A stretch of DNA of 56,511 nt from Actinomycetes bacterium (lineage in GTDB: Bacteria > Actinomycetota > Thermoleophilia > Gaiellales > Gaiellaceae): the NCBI GenBank assembly GCA_026708005.1, contig JAPOVR010000141.1:1-56511 (forward strand), given 5' to 3'. Positions 16,810-26,067 of the stretch are shown piece by piece (position 1 is the stretch's first letter; every line of letters starts with the position of its first letter). The position numbers were made by a program, and so were the translations under genes. The notes under the pieces were generated by a model. It saw only the letters and a program-made list of their open reading frames with translations. It was not told the DNA's origin and ran no database searches.

Positions 16810-18096
16810 TTGCTCGGTAGCCGGAGGCACCCGGACCGCACAACCCGGCTGGCTTCGACAGCTAGGTCCTTCCTGACCACTCCCGGCCCGAACTGGCAGG
16901 TCCGCTCGGTCGTTCGCCAGCCGGCGTTCCTCGTCTACGCGCTCTCGGTTGCGAACGTGATCTTCTTCGCCGCGTTCTTCCCGCTGGCTCCGGACATCGA
17001 GTACGAGTTGGGGTTGTCCACCGTCGAGGTCGGAGCGCTCCTGACAGCGTACGGCGCGGCGTTCCTCGGGGGGTCGATTCCGGCCGGCCTCGTGGCCGAC
17101 CGCATCGGAGCGCGGACCATGCTGATTGGTACCTCCGTGACGCTTGGTATTGCCGCGGTCGGGCATGCGGTTGCAGTGGACTTCTGGTCGCTGCTTGTCG
17201 CGCGGTCGCTGTTCGGGCTCAGCGGCGCGACCGTTCTGATTGCTGGCCTCTCCTGGCTCTCGGACTCCGTCTCTGACGCACGGCGCAAGCAGGCGCTGGC
17301 GGCGGTTGTTCCCATCACCGGCCTCGGCGGTACCACCGGCTTCGTGCTCGGCGGTGCGGCCGGCGATGCGTTCGGCACCGCCGCTCCATTCTTCGCCTGC
17401 GCGGCGCTCTTTGCGGCGACGACCGTGGGACTCGTGCTCGGAGAGCACGGCCGACGTCGCCACCACGACCGCCAGTCGGTGCGCGAGATGGTCCAGGCGG
17501 GTCGTGCAGCGCGCGGTGTGCTGGCCGTGGCCCTGCTCTTCCTGTTGGCGAGTCTCAGCGAGACGCTCGTCAATCTCCTCGGTGCGCTTCAGCTCAACGC
17601 AAACGGTCTCTCTGCCGGCGGGATTGGAGCTGCGCTCGCGCTTGGCACCCTCCTGTTCGTCGCCGTGAGCCTGGCTGTCGCGCGGCTGGCCGAGCGCCTG
17701 ACTCGAATCGCCGTGCTCGGCCTGACCTCGCTGTTGCTGGGAGCGTCGCTTGCACCGCTCTTGGTGAGCGACTCGACGGCCGCGATCGTGACTGCGATGA
17801 CGCTGCGCAGCGGTGTCTTTGGTCTCGTGTACGGGATCGGGTTTCCGCTCGCCGCTATTTCGGCCATTCGGTATGGCATCAGGCTCGGCGCGACGAACGG
17901 GCTGCTCATGCTCTCGATCGGCGTCTCGTATACCGTCGGACCGCTGGGCGGGGCAGCGACTGCCGACTCGATCGGAGCGACGTGGGTCTACGGGGTCCTC
18001 GTAGCGGGGTGTTTCGTCGGCGCGCTCACGATTTTCGCGGCGGGCTGGGCTGATCGGCTCGCGGCCGAGCGCCACCCCCGGCGGGCGGGGCGCTAG
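16810..18096 (+). CDS. Major facilitator superfamily transporter (12 predicted helices)
   Basis: A membrane protein with about 12 hydrophobic segments. The loop between helices 2 and 3 reads AGLVADRIGARTML, the classic MFS motif (G-x-x-x-D-R-x-G-R-R-like). LARSLFGLSGATVLIAG follows in the fourth segment, and GGLAxDxxG-like signals recur in the second half. It should move a small solute across the membrane; direction and ligand are unknown. The start is uncertain: no ATG or GTG precedes the first helix in frame except a remote ATG at 16681, and I chose the TTG at 16810, which has no clear ribosome binding site. Coding character is certain from about 16890. The HTG hydrolase at 18128 follows after 31 bases. 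Confidence 0.8.
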   Translation: MLGSRRHPDRTTRLASTARSFLTTPGPNWQVRSVVRQPAFLVYALSVANVIFFAAFFPLAPDIEYELGLSTVEVGALLTAYGAAFLGGSIPAGLVADRIGARTMLIGTSVTLGIAAVGHAVAVDFWSLLVARSLFGLSGATVLIAGLSWLSDSVSDARRKQALAAVVPITGLGGTTGFVLGGAAGDAFGTAAPFFACAALFAATTVGLVLGEHGRRRHHDRQSVREMVQAGRAARGVLAVALLFLLASLSETLVNLLGALQLNANGLSAGGIGAALALGTLLFVAVSLAVARLAERLTRIAVLGLTSLLLGASLAPLLVSDSTAAIVTAMTLRSGVFGLVYGIGFPLAAISAIRYGIRLGATNGLLMLSIGVSYTVGPLGGAATADSIGATWVYGVLVAGCFVGALTIFAAGWADRLAAERHPRRAGR

Positions 18097-18127
18097 CCGG
18101 AAGCGGGCGTTGACTACGCTGTCGCCC

Positions 18128-18910
18128 ATGCAGCGCGGCTACGCGGACGGTCCGATCGGGCAGGTTCACTACGTCGAGGTGGGCAGTGGCCCCGTCGCGC
18201 TGCTTCTGCATCAGACCGCCAGCAGCTCGGCGATGTATGGCCGGGTGATGCCGCTCATCTCGGAGCGGTATCGCACCGTGGCGATCGACACTCCCGGCTT
18301 CGGGCAGTCGGATCCGCCGTCCCAGCCGGTCGAGCTCGCGCAGTGCACGCAGTCTATCGTGGCGGTGCTCGACGCCCTCGGGATCGAGCGCGCCCACGCA
18401 GTCGGTTTCCACACGGGAGCCAGCCTTGCGCTCGACCTCGCCTCGCACTATCCCGACCGTACGGCGAGCATCGTTCTCGCCGGGCTGCTTGCCTGCGAGC
18501 ATGACGATGAGCGCGAGCGGTGGCGCAGCGAGATCGTCAAGCCGTGGCAGCCCGATGGACGCGGCGAGTTCGTTGCCGACCAGGTGGCGTTCCTCAGCCT
18601 CTATCTCCCGGAGGAGGACGGGGAGGTCTTCTTGCTCGAGCTGTTGGCTCGTCTGCAGGCGGGGCCGAACTACTGGTGGACGTACAACGCGGTGATCGAC
18701 TACCCAGCCTATGAGCATCTTCGCCGGATCACGACGCCGACGCTCGTGCTGAACCCGTCCGAGGACCCGCTCTACGAGGAGACACGACGTGCCCACGCCG
18801 TCCTCCGCGGTGGCAGCTATGCGGAGGTTCCCGGTGGGGCGGACACGGTGACCCGCTACCCGACGGAGTTCGCGGCGGCGGTGTTGGACTTCCTCGACGG
18901 CCTCTCGTAG
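18128..18910 (+). CDS. Alpha/beta-hydrolase-fold protein, HTG type
   Basis: A 260-residue paralog of the protein at 15277. It has LLLHQTASSSAM, AIDTPGFGQSD and the elbow AVGFHTGAS with H95 at the nucleophile position, then the acid strand LVLNPSEDPLYEETRRAH. The expected catalytic-His region reads VPGGADTVTRYP and contains Asp but no His. The ATG at 18128 is chosen over an in-frame ATG at 18110 by alignment with the paralog. It directly follows the MFS gene, so a transported compound may be its ligand. A promoter-like site for the next gene lies about 80 bases past its stop. Confidence 0.85.
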   Translation: MQRGYADGPIGQVHYVEVGSGPVALLLHQTASSSAMYGRVMPLISERYRTVAIDTPGFGQSDPPSQPVELAQCTQSIVAVLDALGIERAHAVGFHTGASLALDLASHYPDRTASIVLAGLLACEHDDERERWRSEIVKPWQPDGRGEFVADQVAFLSLYLPEEDGEVFLLELLARLQAGPNYWWTYNAVIDYPAYEHLRRITTPTLVLNPSEDPLYEETRRAHAVLRGGSYAEVPGGADTVTRYPTEFAAAVLDFLDGLS

Positions 18911-18991
18911 GGAGGCTCCTCGGTCGTCCGCTCGCTTGGCGGGGCGGCCAGTTCGCTGCTCGGACAGCGTGTGGCGCCTCGGCGCTGTGAC

Positions 18992-19019
18992 TTGTTGCCA
19001 CCGTAGGCGTCGCTAAGAT
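18992..19019 (+). promoter_or_regulatory. Candidate promoter for the solute-binding protein gene at 19081
   Basis: TTGTTG (18992-18997) and TAAGAT (19014-19019) are separated by 16 bases, a good housekeeping sigma arrangement, 61 bases before the ATG. Similar GCTAAGATC or TATGAT words precede other genes here (42929-42934 and 23314-23319) without a matching upstream box. Confidence 0.4.
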
Positions 19020-19080
19020 CACGAGCTGGTCACAACCTGAAGACGCCCCAAGCGGGGCTGTAGCGATCGGAGGTACGTCA

Positions 19081-20988
19081 ATGGCAGGCGAGCGAGACCG
19101 CGAGCCGGCGGCTGGGCAGGTGCCCGATTCACCTGACGGCGGCGGGAACACGGAGTCTTCGGTGCTTGAGTCCACGCTTGACCGTCGGGGCTTGCTGGCC
19201 CGGGGCGGTTTGCTCGGAATCGGTGTTGCGGGGATTGGTGGTGTGCTCGCCGCTTGCGGTAGTGAGAAGAGCGCGCCCGCGCCGCCGCCGCCGCCCGCCG
19301 CGGCCGAGCCGCCGCCGCCCCCACGTGAGCCGCCTCCTTCGGCTCCCGGCCCGCCTGCGCCTTCGCCGGATCCTGAGCCTGCGCCTGCCCCTTCGCCGGA
19401 TCCTCCGCCTGAAGTGCCTGCGCAGCCCCCGCCGCCGGCCCCCGATCCTCCGCCCCCGCCGCCTCCGACATCCGCGATCCCCGACACCCTCGTCTACACC
19501 TTTGCCGGACCTGCCCCATCGCTTGATCCCAACGGCGGGTCGCAGAGCGATATCCGTGCCTTCACCGCCTACCACAGTTGCCTCGACTACCTGACCGACT
19601 TCTTCTGGCCGGTGGACTTCGAGGAGGCGAAGGCCGCGCTCGCAGTCGGCGAGCTCGAGCTGGTTCGGCCGCAGCTCGCCGAGAGCTGGGAGGTTTCCGA
19701 AGACGGTCTGACCTGGACGTTCAACCTCCGCAAAGGGGTTCGGAGCACGGCCGGCAACGAGTTCACCTCGGCCGACGTCCTCTGGGCCTTCCAGCGCGCG
19801 TTCGCGATTCCCGGCACCGGGGCGTTCATCAACTCGTTCATCGGTGGTCTCCCGAGCGCGGAGGGAGTCACCGCTGTCGACACCTACACCGTCACGTTCA
19901 CGCTGCCCGCGCCCCAGCCGCGCCTGCTGCTCGCGGTGGGCTTCCCAGGCGGCGGTGCCACGATCATGATGGACTCGGGCGCGATCTCCGAGCACGCGAC
20001 CGCTGATGATCCGTGGGCGCAGGAGTTTACGAACACCAACTGCATCGGCCACGGCCCGTATGAGCTCGCCGACTTCGGCGCGGGCGGTGAGGAGCTAACG
20101 TATACGGCGCGGTTCGACTACTGGGATACCGAGCACCCGCCGGTCGGGAGCACGGTCGTCCAGCGAAGCGTCCCCGAGTCGAGCTCGCGGCTCCAGCTGC
20201 TGCTCACAGGGGAGGCCCACTACGCGGCCGAGCTTGGTCCGCTCCAGCTCGACCAGGTCGACGCGGCCGAAGGAGTCGTCAACACCCACATCGACAACAC
20301 CACGACGCTGTTCCTGCCGATGACGCAGGCGCCGCCCTGGAACGACATCAAGATCCGTCAGGCGATTGCAAAGGCGATCCCGTACCAGGAGATCCTCGAC
20401 ACGGTGCTTCGCGGACGAGGCAAGCCATACGACTCGATCCTCCTGCCGTTCGTGGCCGGCTACACGGGTGAGTTTGCCTACGAGACGGACCCAGCGGCCG
20501 CAGCCGCTGTTCTCGGTGGCGTCGATACGCCGCTCATCCTTGCCTACGAAGAGGGCAAGACTATCGACGAGCAGACTGCGATCCTCGTCCAGGCCGCGCT
20601 GCAGGAGGCCGGTCTTGACGTCTCGCTGGAGAAGCAGCCGACCAACATCTTCGCCGCTCGCCGGTTCCCGGGCGAGAACGAGTTCTTCGTCGACAACCTC
20701 GCCACGCCGGGTGTTGCGGCAGCCGACTACTACTTCGGTCTCTATGGAAGCTCGGTCGGTGTCTTCAATTTCCACCGGTGGTCGAACGCGGAGTTCGACG
20801 CGATCGCGCCGACAGCGAATGTGAACGCCGAGCACGCCCGCGAGGGACAGCGGATCTTCATGAAGCACCTTCCGTTCATCCCTGTGGCATGGAACGGCCA
20901 GGACCACCCGCATTCAGACTTCCTGCGGATTCCGTTCGGGCACGTCGCGAACGGCACCTTCTTCTGGAAGGACTTCAGGCCGGCCTAG
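19081..20988 (+). CDS. Tat lipoprotein solute-binding protein, family 5, with polyproline stalk
   Basis: A 635-residue protein. An N-terminal tail of about 35 polar residues precedes LDRRGLLARGG (twin Arg), a hydrophobic segment and the lipobox VLAAC-GSE. About 75 residues of Pro/Ala/Glu follow, then the ligand domain: QLAESWEVSEDGLTWTFNL, GNEFTSADVLWAFQ, and HGPYELADFGAGGEE. The C-terminal IPVAWNGQDHPHSDFLRI is shared with the protein at 23368. The two are recent duplicates, with similar sequence beginning before the start codon. CGGAGG lies 7 bases before the ATG. No permease gene is adjacent, so it must use a permease elsewhere. A strong intrinsic terminator follows. Confidence 0.9.
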   Translation: MAGERDREPAAGQVPDSPDGGGNTESSVLESTLDRRGLLARGGLLGIGVAGIGGVLAACGSEKSAPAPPPPPAAAEPPPPPREPPPSAPGPPAPSPDPEPAPAPSPDPPPEVPAQPPPPAPDPPPPPPPTSAIPDTLVYTFAGPAPSLDPNGGSQSDIRAFTAYHSCLDYLTDFFWPVDFEEAKAALAVGELELVRPQLAESWEVSEDGLTWTFNLRKGVRSTAGNEFTSADVLWAFQRAFAIPGTGAFINSFIGGLPSAEGVTAVDTYTVTFTLPAPQPRLLLAVGFPGGGATIMMDSGAISEHATADDPWAQEFTNTNCIGHGPYELADFGAGGEELTYTARFDYWDTEHPPVGSTVVQRSVPESSSRLQLLLTGEAHYAAELGPLQLDQVDAAEGVVNTHIDNTTTLFLPMTQAPPWNDIKIRQAIAKAIPYQEILDTVLRGRGKPYDSILLPFVAGYTGEFAYETDPAAAAAVLGGVDTPLILAYEEGKTIDEQTAILVQAALQEAGLDVSLEKQPTNIFAARRFPGENEFFVDNLATPGVAAADYYFGLYGSSVGVFNFHRWSNAEFDAIAPTANVNAEHAREGQRIFMKHLPFIPVAWNGQDHPHSDFLRIPFGHVANGTFFWKDFRPA

Positions 20989-21010
20989 ACGGCTGGGCTG
21001 GAATGAGATC

Positions 21011-21049
21011 CTGGGGCGCCGCCTGAGTCGCGGCGCCCCAGGTCTTTTC
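21011..21049 (+). terminator. Rho-independent terminator
   Basis: CTGGGGCGCCGC (21011-21022) pairs perfectly with GCGGCGCCCCAG (21030-21041) around the 7-base loop CTGAGTC, and GTCTTTTCT follows. It sits 22 bases after the stop of the solute-binding protein gene. This is the clearest terminator in the window. Confidence 0.9.
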
Positions 21050-21314
21050 TGATAGCGGGACGCGGGGCTGTGCCGCAGGTTCCTGCGCTGTTCGGGGGGC
21101 CGCGGGATACGGGATCGGGCGGCTGTGGAACTGCGGGATCGGGCGTTCGGCAGCATCTCAGAGCCGCTCTCGGCAGCCGGGTGAACCCAGCCGCCGTGTG
21201 TTGGGCTGCTCAACCTCCATGCCGGCTGCCCAGCCGCCATTCCGGCCGTCCAGCCGCTGCAAGGAGCCGCTCGGTTGCCGCAAAGGGTCGTCTGGTCGCA
21301 GCGCCCTCGTCGCC

Positions 21315-21418
21315 ATGAAAGGGCAGCTCGCCCCCAGCCACCACCCAGGGGAGGGTAGCCCAGAAAAGCGCACGGCTCTCGCACAGCCTGTCACGAAAGT
21401 GTCACGACACCGTGCCAA
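21315..21418 (-). repeat. Intergenic structured repeat, copy 4
   Basis: On the minus strand, stem 1 is GCACGG with CUGUGC (plus-strand 21410-21415 and 21381-21386), with one G-U pair. The CGTGAC tract lies between, and stem 2 is GGGCTACCCTCCCC with GGGGGCGAGCTGCCC. The frame of the broken methyltransferase gene runs into this copy before its stop at 21391. The surrounding stretch 20989-21390 otherwise holds only the terminator at 21011. Confidence 0.8.
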
Positions 21419-22361
21419 TTTCCCTCGTCCTTTCGCTCTCTCGCGCCGACCTCTGCCAACCCGCTCGGTTCTCCCCGTAGCCTGTGTGGTTTCAGCAGAC
21501 CCAGCCTCAAAACAGAACCGGACGCGGCAACGTTCTGCAGGATCGACAGCTTTCTCTTCCGGGCGATCGCCTCGCACCAGGGCATCGCGACGAGGCCCGT
21601 GTCGCTCGTCCCGAACTCCCGCCAGGCGGCTGCGATCTGCTCCGACACGCCGGGCTGGGTCCAGCCCTCCGCTACCACCTTCTCGGCGATCGCGGTGCCA
21701 TCCCACAGACCGGCCCAGGCGCCGTAGACGCGCACGCGATCGTCGGGAGAGCGCGGCTGCTCGAAGCTGACGGAGAGCTCGACCCGCGCGAAACCGGCCT
21801 GCGACAGCAGCGGCCCGGGTCACGGCCGCGCGAGACATCGCCGCCTGCCTCGGCAACGGCGCGCGCGAAGAGCTTGAAGCCCTCGTGGAACAGCGGGTTC
21901 TCCTGCGCACAGATCGACGCGTCGGAGATCGGGTCGCGGATCGCGACGATGCCCTCCGGCTTGGTGACACGGCTCATCTCGGCGAGCCCGGCGGCGGGTT
22001 CAGGCAGGAGCATGACCACCGCATGGGCGAAGACGACATCGAAGGTCTCGTCGTCGTAGCGCAGATCGGTGAGGTCGCCAACCTCGAACACCGCGTTCGC
22101 GATGCCCAGCTCGGTGGCGCGGGCCGCTGCGGCTTGTACCTGTGGCATCTCGGTGTCGAGGCCGACCATCTCGCCCGGTGCGACCGCCTTGGCCAACCCG
22201 ACGCTGATCGTCCCGGGGCCACAGCCGCAGTCGAGGAGGCGCAGGCCTGGTTTGAGGTGAGGCAGCAAGAAAGCGGCCTCATGTCCCGACTCCCGCACCT
22301 CCAAGCACGCGACCGTCCGGGTGTCGTGACCCAGCAGGTACGTATGCTGCTGCGCGCTCAC
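21391..22361 (-). pseudogene. SAM-dependent methyltransferase, frameshifted
   Basis: The N-terminal frame is a class I methyltransferase: LRLLDCGCGPGTISVGLA (SAM-binding motif I), VGLDTEMPQVQAA, LRYDDETFDVVFAHAV and VTKPEGIVAIRDP. It runs from the GTG at 22361 to about 21820. There the reading frame is lost at a GACCCGGGCCG context, and the continuation (LLSQAGFARVELSVSFEQP, then YGAWAGLWDG and MPWCEAIARK) is in another frame down to a stop at 21391. The last 50 or so residues look like read-through into structured-repeat copy 4. The start overlaps the stop of the upstream bicupin by four bases (GTGA). It is a pseudogene or a sequencing error. Confidence 0.75.
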
Positions 22362-23233
22362 GGCGTCTGCCAGGCCTCAACGCGGTCCGGCGCCGTGTGG
22401 TAGTGGGCGAGATCCGACCACTCCTCCTGTGTGGGGGTCTCGAGCCAGGAAGCCTCATCGCGGTAGCGGCCGGCGACCGCCTCGCCGCCTGGATACTCGC
22501 GGAGCTCGACGTCGATCGGGGCCGTATTGTGGAACAGGAGCACGGCGCCGCGCGCGCTCAGCATCGGCGCGTGCCAGAAGTCGGCTGGGTTGCCCATGTA
22601 GCTGCCGTGGGCGAGCACGCCGCGATCGGGCATGAACATGTCGCCTGTGAGGTAGATCATCTCCTCCCAGACTGTGTGTACGTGCTCTCGGGGATCGCTG
22701 AAGCCGGGTGTGAACATGTAGAGGCGCACGCCGCCGCCCGGCCCGCCGTGCACTGCCCCCTCGCCGATATCGGGTAGCCGCAACGGCTTGTACATCGCGC
22801 CGTGAATCGCGCCTGGCATGTCCATCTGCTTCCACGGCTCCTGCCACACCTTCCTGATCTGCACCTCCGAGCCGTAGCCGTCTGGCGGCTCCGGGTTCCA
22901 GAAGAGGAACGCCTGCGCGCCCGCCTTCGACCCCAGCTCGGCACCGCCGCCATCTCGCGGCAGGAACGCATAGCCCCCTGCGCCTACCTGACTGCCCTCG
23001 ATGGACAGGTCACCCTCGAGGACGAACACGTCGATTGCACCATCGTCGGCCGTCGCCGTTCTCGACCAGCCTGGTGGGATCCTGACCATGTATGAGGCAC
23101 CGACGCCATCGACGGGCCTGCTCAGCAGGCGTGCTTCCAGGCCGCTGAGCGACGGCGTCTCAGGCCCTCTCTCCCAGTCCAGCGCGTGGACGTTGAAGAA
23201 CTGTGGTCGATCACGCCGCCAGTGCTTGTACAT
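22358..23233 (-). CDS. Bicupin protein (PQFFN family)
   Basis: A 291-residue paralog of the bicupins. It starts MYKHWRRDRPQFFNVHALDW. The first half has IPPGWSRTA and DVFVLEGDLSIEG without metal ligands. The second half has REHVHTVWEE and GDMFMPDRGVLA, then NPADFWH, a His-x-His, Glu, His set. I prefer the ATG at 23233 because the paralogs start close to the PQFFN motif; an in-frame ATG at 23263 would add ten residues. Its stop overlaps the methyltransferase start (GTGA), showing translational coupling. It is divergent from the solute-binding protein at 23368 across 134 bases with a TATGAT box at 23314. Confidence 0.8.
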   Translation of the reverse strand: MYKHWRRDRPQFFNVHALDWERGPETPSLSGLEARLLSRPVDGVGASYMVRIPPGWSRTATADDGAIDVFVLEGDLSIEGSQVGAGGYAFLPRDGGGAELGSKAGAQAFLFWNPEPPDGYGSEVQIRKVWQEPWKQMDMPGAIHGAMYKPLRLPDIGEGAVHGGPGGGVRLYMFTPGFSDPREHVHTVWEEMIYLTGDMFMPDRGVLAHGSYMGNPADFWHAPMLSARGAVLLFHNTAPIDVELREYPGGEAVAGRYRDEASWLETPTQEEWSDLAHYHTAPDRVEAWQTP

Positions 23234-23367
23234 GGGCCGTCTCAGGCTAGCCAAGGGGCGCAAACCGGTGCTCGCCGGCTTGCCGCCAACTTTTTTCGAT
23301 CGACGACGTCGCTTATGATCGAGGACGGCACCAGCTCTTCCGGGGCTTTAGCGATCGGAGTATGTCA

Positions 23368-25263
23368 ATGGCAGGCGAGCGAGACCACGAGCCAGCGGCC
23401 GAGCGGGTACCTGATCCAGCCAGCAGCGGTGACGCTGCGCCTTCAGTGCCTGAGTCGACGCTTGACCGTCGAAAGTTGCTGGCCCAGAGCGGTTTGCTCG
23501 GTATTGGTATTGGTGGTGTGCTCGCAGCCTGTGGTGGTGAGAAGAGCGCGCCTGCGCCGCCACCGCCTGAGCCGCCACCACCACCGCCCGAGCCGCCACC
23601 ACCACCGCCAGCGCCGGAGCCTGAGCCTCCACCTGCTCCTGCGCCGGCTCCGCCGCCTGAGTCCCCACCGCCGCCACCGCCCGAGCCGCCGTCGCCGCCA
23701 CCGCCTGAGCCGCCACCGCCTGAGCTGCCACCGCCGCCTCCTCCGAGCCCTGCAATCCCCGACACGCTTTTCTGCTCGCTGCCGGGGCCTGCACCCAACA
23801 TCGATCCTGATGGTCCCAACCAGAACAACACGAACGTCTTCCATGCGTACTTCATGAGCTACGACCAGATGGTCGACTTCTACTGGCCGATCGCGCTTGC
23901 CGACTCACAGGCAGCGCTCGCGGTCAGCGAGCAGGAGCTGGTTCGGCCCGTGCTTGCCGAGAGCTGGGAGATCTCCGACGACGGCCTGACCTACACCTTC
24001 GAGCTCCGCCAAGGGGTCAGGAGCCCGTTTGGCAATGAGCTCACCGCCGAGGACGTCGTCTGGTCGCTGAGGAAGCAGTTTGCGGTTGGAGCAACCGGCG
24101 TCTTCGTGCTGGCGGTGATCGGTGGCCTTCCGAACGCCGATACGGTTGTGGCCGTCGGCCCCCATACCGTCCAGATCACGTTGCCCGCACCCCAGCCGCG
24201 CCTGCTGAACGCACTCGGCTTTACCGCCACGGCGATCATCTACGACTCGAAGCAGGTTTTGAGCAACGCGACGGAAGATGACGAGTGGGCGCTGGGGTGG
24301 CTTTCCGAGAACACCGCGGGGTTCGGGCCGTACGAGCTCGTCGACTTCGGCGCAGGCGGCGAGGAGATCACCTTCGCCGCACGGTTCGACTACTGGGATA
24401 CCTCGACCCCGCCGGTGGGAAAGACGGTTATTCAGCGTCATGTGCCCGAGTCGAGCTCGCGACTCCAGCTCCTGCTCACGGGGGAGTCCCACTACGCGCA
24501 GAACCTCTCCCCGCGCGAGCTCGACGAGGTCGATGCGGCCGACGGTCTGACGACGACGAAGATCGAGAACACGACGGTGCTGTTTGCTCCTCTGACCCAG
24601 GCGGAGCCGTGGAACAACCCGACGATTCGCCAGGCCTTCGCAATGGCGGTTCCCTACCAGGACATCCTGGACAGCGTGCTGCGAGGCCGGGCTGCTCCCT
24701 ACCGATCGGTTCTCTTGCCGTTCGTGCGTGGATACACGGACGAGTTCGCCTACAACACCGATCCGGACGCGGCCCGAGCGATGCTCGACGGGTTCGATCT
24801 TCCGCCGCTCAGGCTCTCCTACCCAGAGGGCAGGCCTGTCTCCGAGCAGACGTCCGTGCTCGTTCAGGCGGCACTCAATGACGTGGGCGCCGATGTCAGC
24901 CTCGAGAAACAGCCGTCGAACGTGTTCGCTCAGCGGCGTATCAGGGGCGAGAACGAGTTCTTCGTCGACGACCTCGCCACGCCGGGTATCGCGGCGGCTG
25001 ACTATTACTTCAACCTCTACGGCGGCGCAGCTGGGTTCTTTAACTTCTTCAATTGGGTCAGCGACGACTTCATCGCCCTGATCCCGACCGCGAACAACAG
25101 CGCGGAAGACGCGCGCGAGGCCCAGCGCATCTGGATGATGTATCTCCCGTTCATCCCGATTGCCTGGACAGGGGAGATTCACGCCCACTCCGATTTCCTG
25201 CGGATCCCGTTCGGGCACGTCGCGAACGGCACCTTCTATACGAAGGACTTCAGACCGGCCTAG
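23368..25263 (+). CDS. Tat lipoprotein solute-binding protein, family 5, with polyproline stalk
   Basis: A 631-residue near-duplicate of the protein at 19081. LDRRKLLAQSG, then a hydrophobic core and lipobox VLAAC-GGE, are followed by about 70 residues of Pro with Glu/Ala/Ser. The ligand domain has VLAESWEISDDGLTYTFEL, GNELTAEDVVWSL and GFGPYELVDFGAGGEE. The C-terminus ends IPFGHVANGTFYTKDF, almost as in the paralog. I chose the second ATG (23368) over 23362 by alignment with 19081 and the CGGAG spacing. Stalk length is conserved but its sequence is not, consistent with a spacer. No permease genes are adjacent. A weak hairpin follows the stop. Confidence 0.9.
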   Translation: MAGERDHEPAAERVPDPASSGDAAPSVPESTLDRRKLLAQSGLLGIGIGGVLAACGGEKSAPAPPPPEPPPPPPEPPPPPPAPEPEPPPAPAPAPPPESPPPPPPEPPSPPPPEPPPPELPPPPPPSPAIPDTLFCSLPGPAPNIDPDGPNQNNTNVFHAYFMSYDQMVDFYWPIALADSQAALAVSEQELVRPVLAESWEISDDGLTYTFELRQGVRSPFGNELTAEDVVWSLRKQFAVGATGVFVLAVIGGLPNADTVVAVGPHTVQITLPAPQPRLLNALGFTATAIIYDSKQVLSNATEDDEWALGWLSENTAGFGPYELVDFGAGGEEITFAARFDYWDTSTPPVGKTVIQRHVPESSSRLQLLLTGESHYAQNLSPRELDEVDAADGLTTTKIENTTVLFAPLTQAEPWNNPTIRQAFAMAVPYQDILDSVLRGRAAPYRSVLLPFVRGYTDEFAYNTDPDAARAMLDGFDLPPLRLSYPEGRPVSEQTSVLVQAALNDVGADVSLEKQPSNVFAQRRIRGENEFFVDDLATPGIAAADYYFNLYGGAAGFFNFFNWVSDDFIALIPTANNSAEDAREAQRIWMMYLPFIPIAWTGEIHAHSDFLRIPFGHVANGTFYTKDFRPA

Positions 25264-25276
25264 GAGATCTGGTTGG

Positions 25277-25320
25277 AGCGGCGGCTCAGGGGCCGGTTGC
25301 AGCGCCCCGGGGCCGCCGCT
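25277..25320 (+). terminator. GC-rich hairpin after the solute-binding protein gene, possible terminator
   Basis: AGCGGCGGC (25277-25285) pairs with GCCGCCGCT (25312-25320), with an inner GGGGC/GCCCC pairing (25289-25293 with 25304-25308). No T-run follows, so it may be a factor-assisted terminator or only an mRNA-stabilising hairpin. Confidence 0.4.
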
Positions 25321-25735
25321 ACGCGGTCGGCTTGGGGCGGGCTCTGACCGCGGCGCTCGCCCTCGTTTCGGGCACGCTGCTTCATTTCCGGTCCTGCTTG
25401 GAGGCTTGGCAAGTCGAGACGGCGCGGCTGCAGGCGGACGCGGGTCACGTTGCCCGGTGAGGTAGGGCGGCGTCGGCCAGGGGTAGACGCGGGGCTTGCC
25501 CACGCCGCACTCCTCTGCGGATGGCGCGCTCCTTGCCAGAGGCAACGACGAGGGTCACGCGTGTCTGCGCACCTGCGTGTCCTGGCTACGCGGCTGCTGC
25601 GCGGACAGCGGGCGGTTCGACTTGCCGGGAGGGGCGCCCGGGCGACACAAGGGTGGGTGGCACGGTTGCCGTGCGGGACAGTCTGCTGGCACCGGGCGGG
25701 ACAGGCGGGCGTCGCGGCCGTGCGGCTGTGCAGGC

Positions 25736-25837
25736 TTGCGCAAAACATGGCGCAGCTCCGTGAGGCTCTTGTGACAGAGTCGTGCGCTCTTGTGGGCTAC
25801 CCTCCCCCAAGTGGTGGGTGAGGGGCGGGTCGCCTGT
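25736..25837 (+). repeat. Intergenic structured repeat, copy 5
   Basis: It contains CCGTGAGGCTCTTGTGACAG, a shortened linker, GGGCTACCCTCCCCC and the G-rich arm GAGGGGCGGGTCGCC. Stem 2 still forms with three mismatches. It lies between convergent solute-binding protein genes, in the 804-base gene-free stretch 25264-26067, where apart from the hairpin at 25277 I see nothing else. Confidence 0.75.
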
Positions 25838-26067
25838 CTGGGCGCCACCGCGGCGCCCGCGCGCGGGCGCCAGCCGGGCCACCAGCCGCCGCGGTACCCG
25901 TGCGCGGGGTCTGAGCCACCCGGCCAGCAGTTGCCGCGGTAGCGGCTTGAGGCAGTCAGACCAAACGGCCCAACGGGAACTGTGCGCTCCGGCCGTCGGG
26001 CGGACAACCGGAGCGCGCTGCCGAGAGATCGCCTGCCTGAGTTGCTCGTGCGGTCTTGTTGTGGCTG

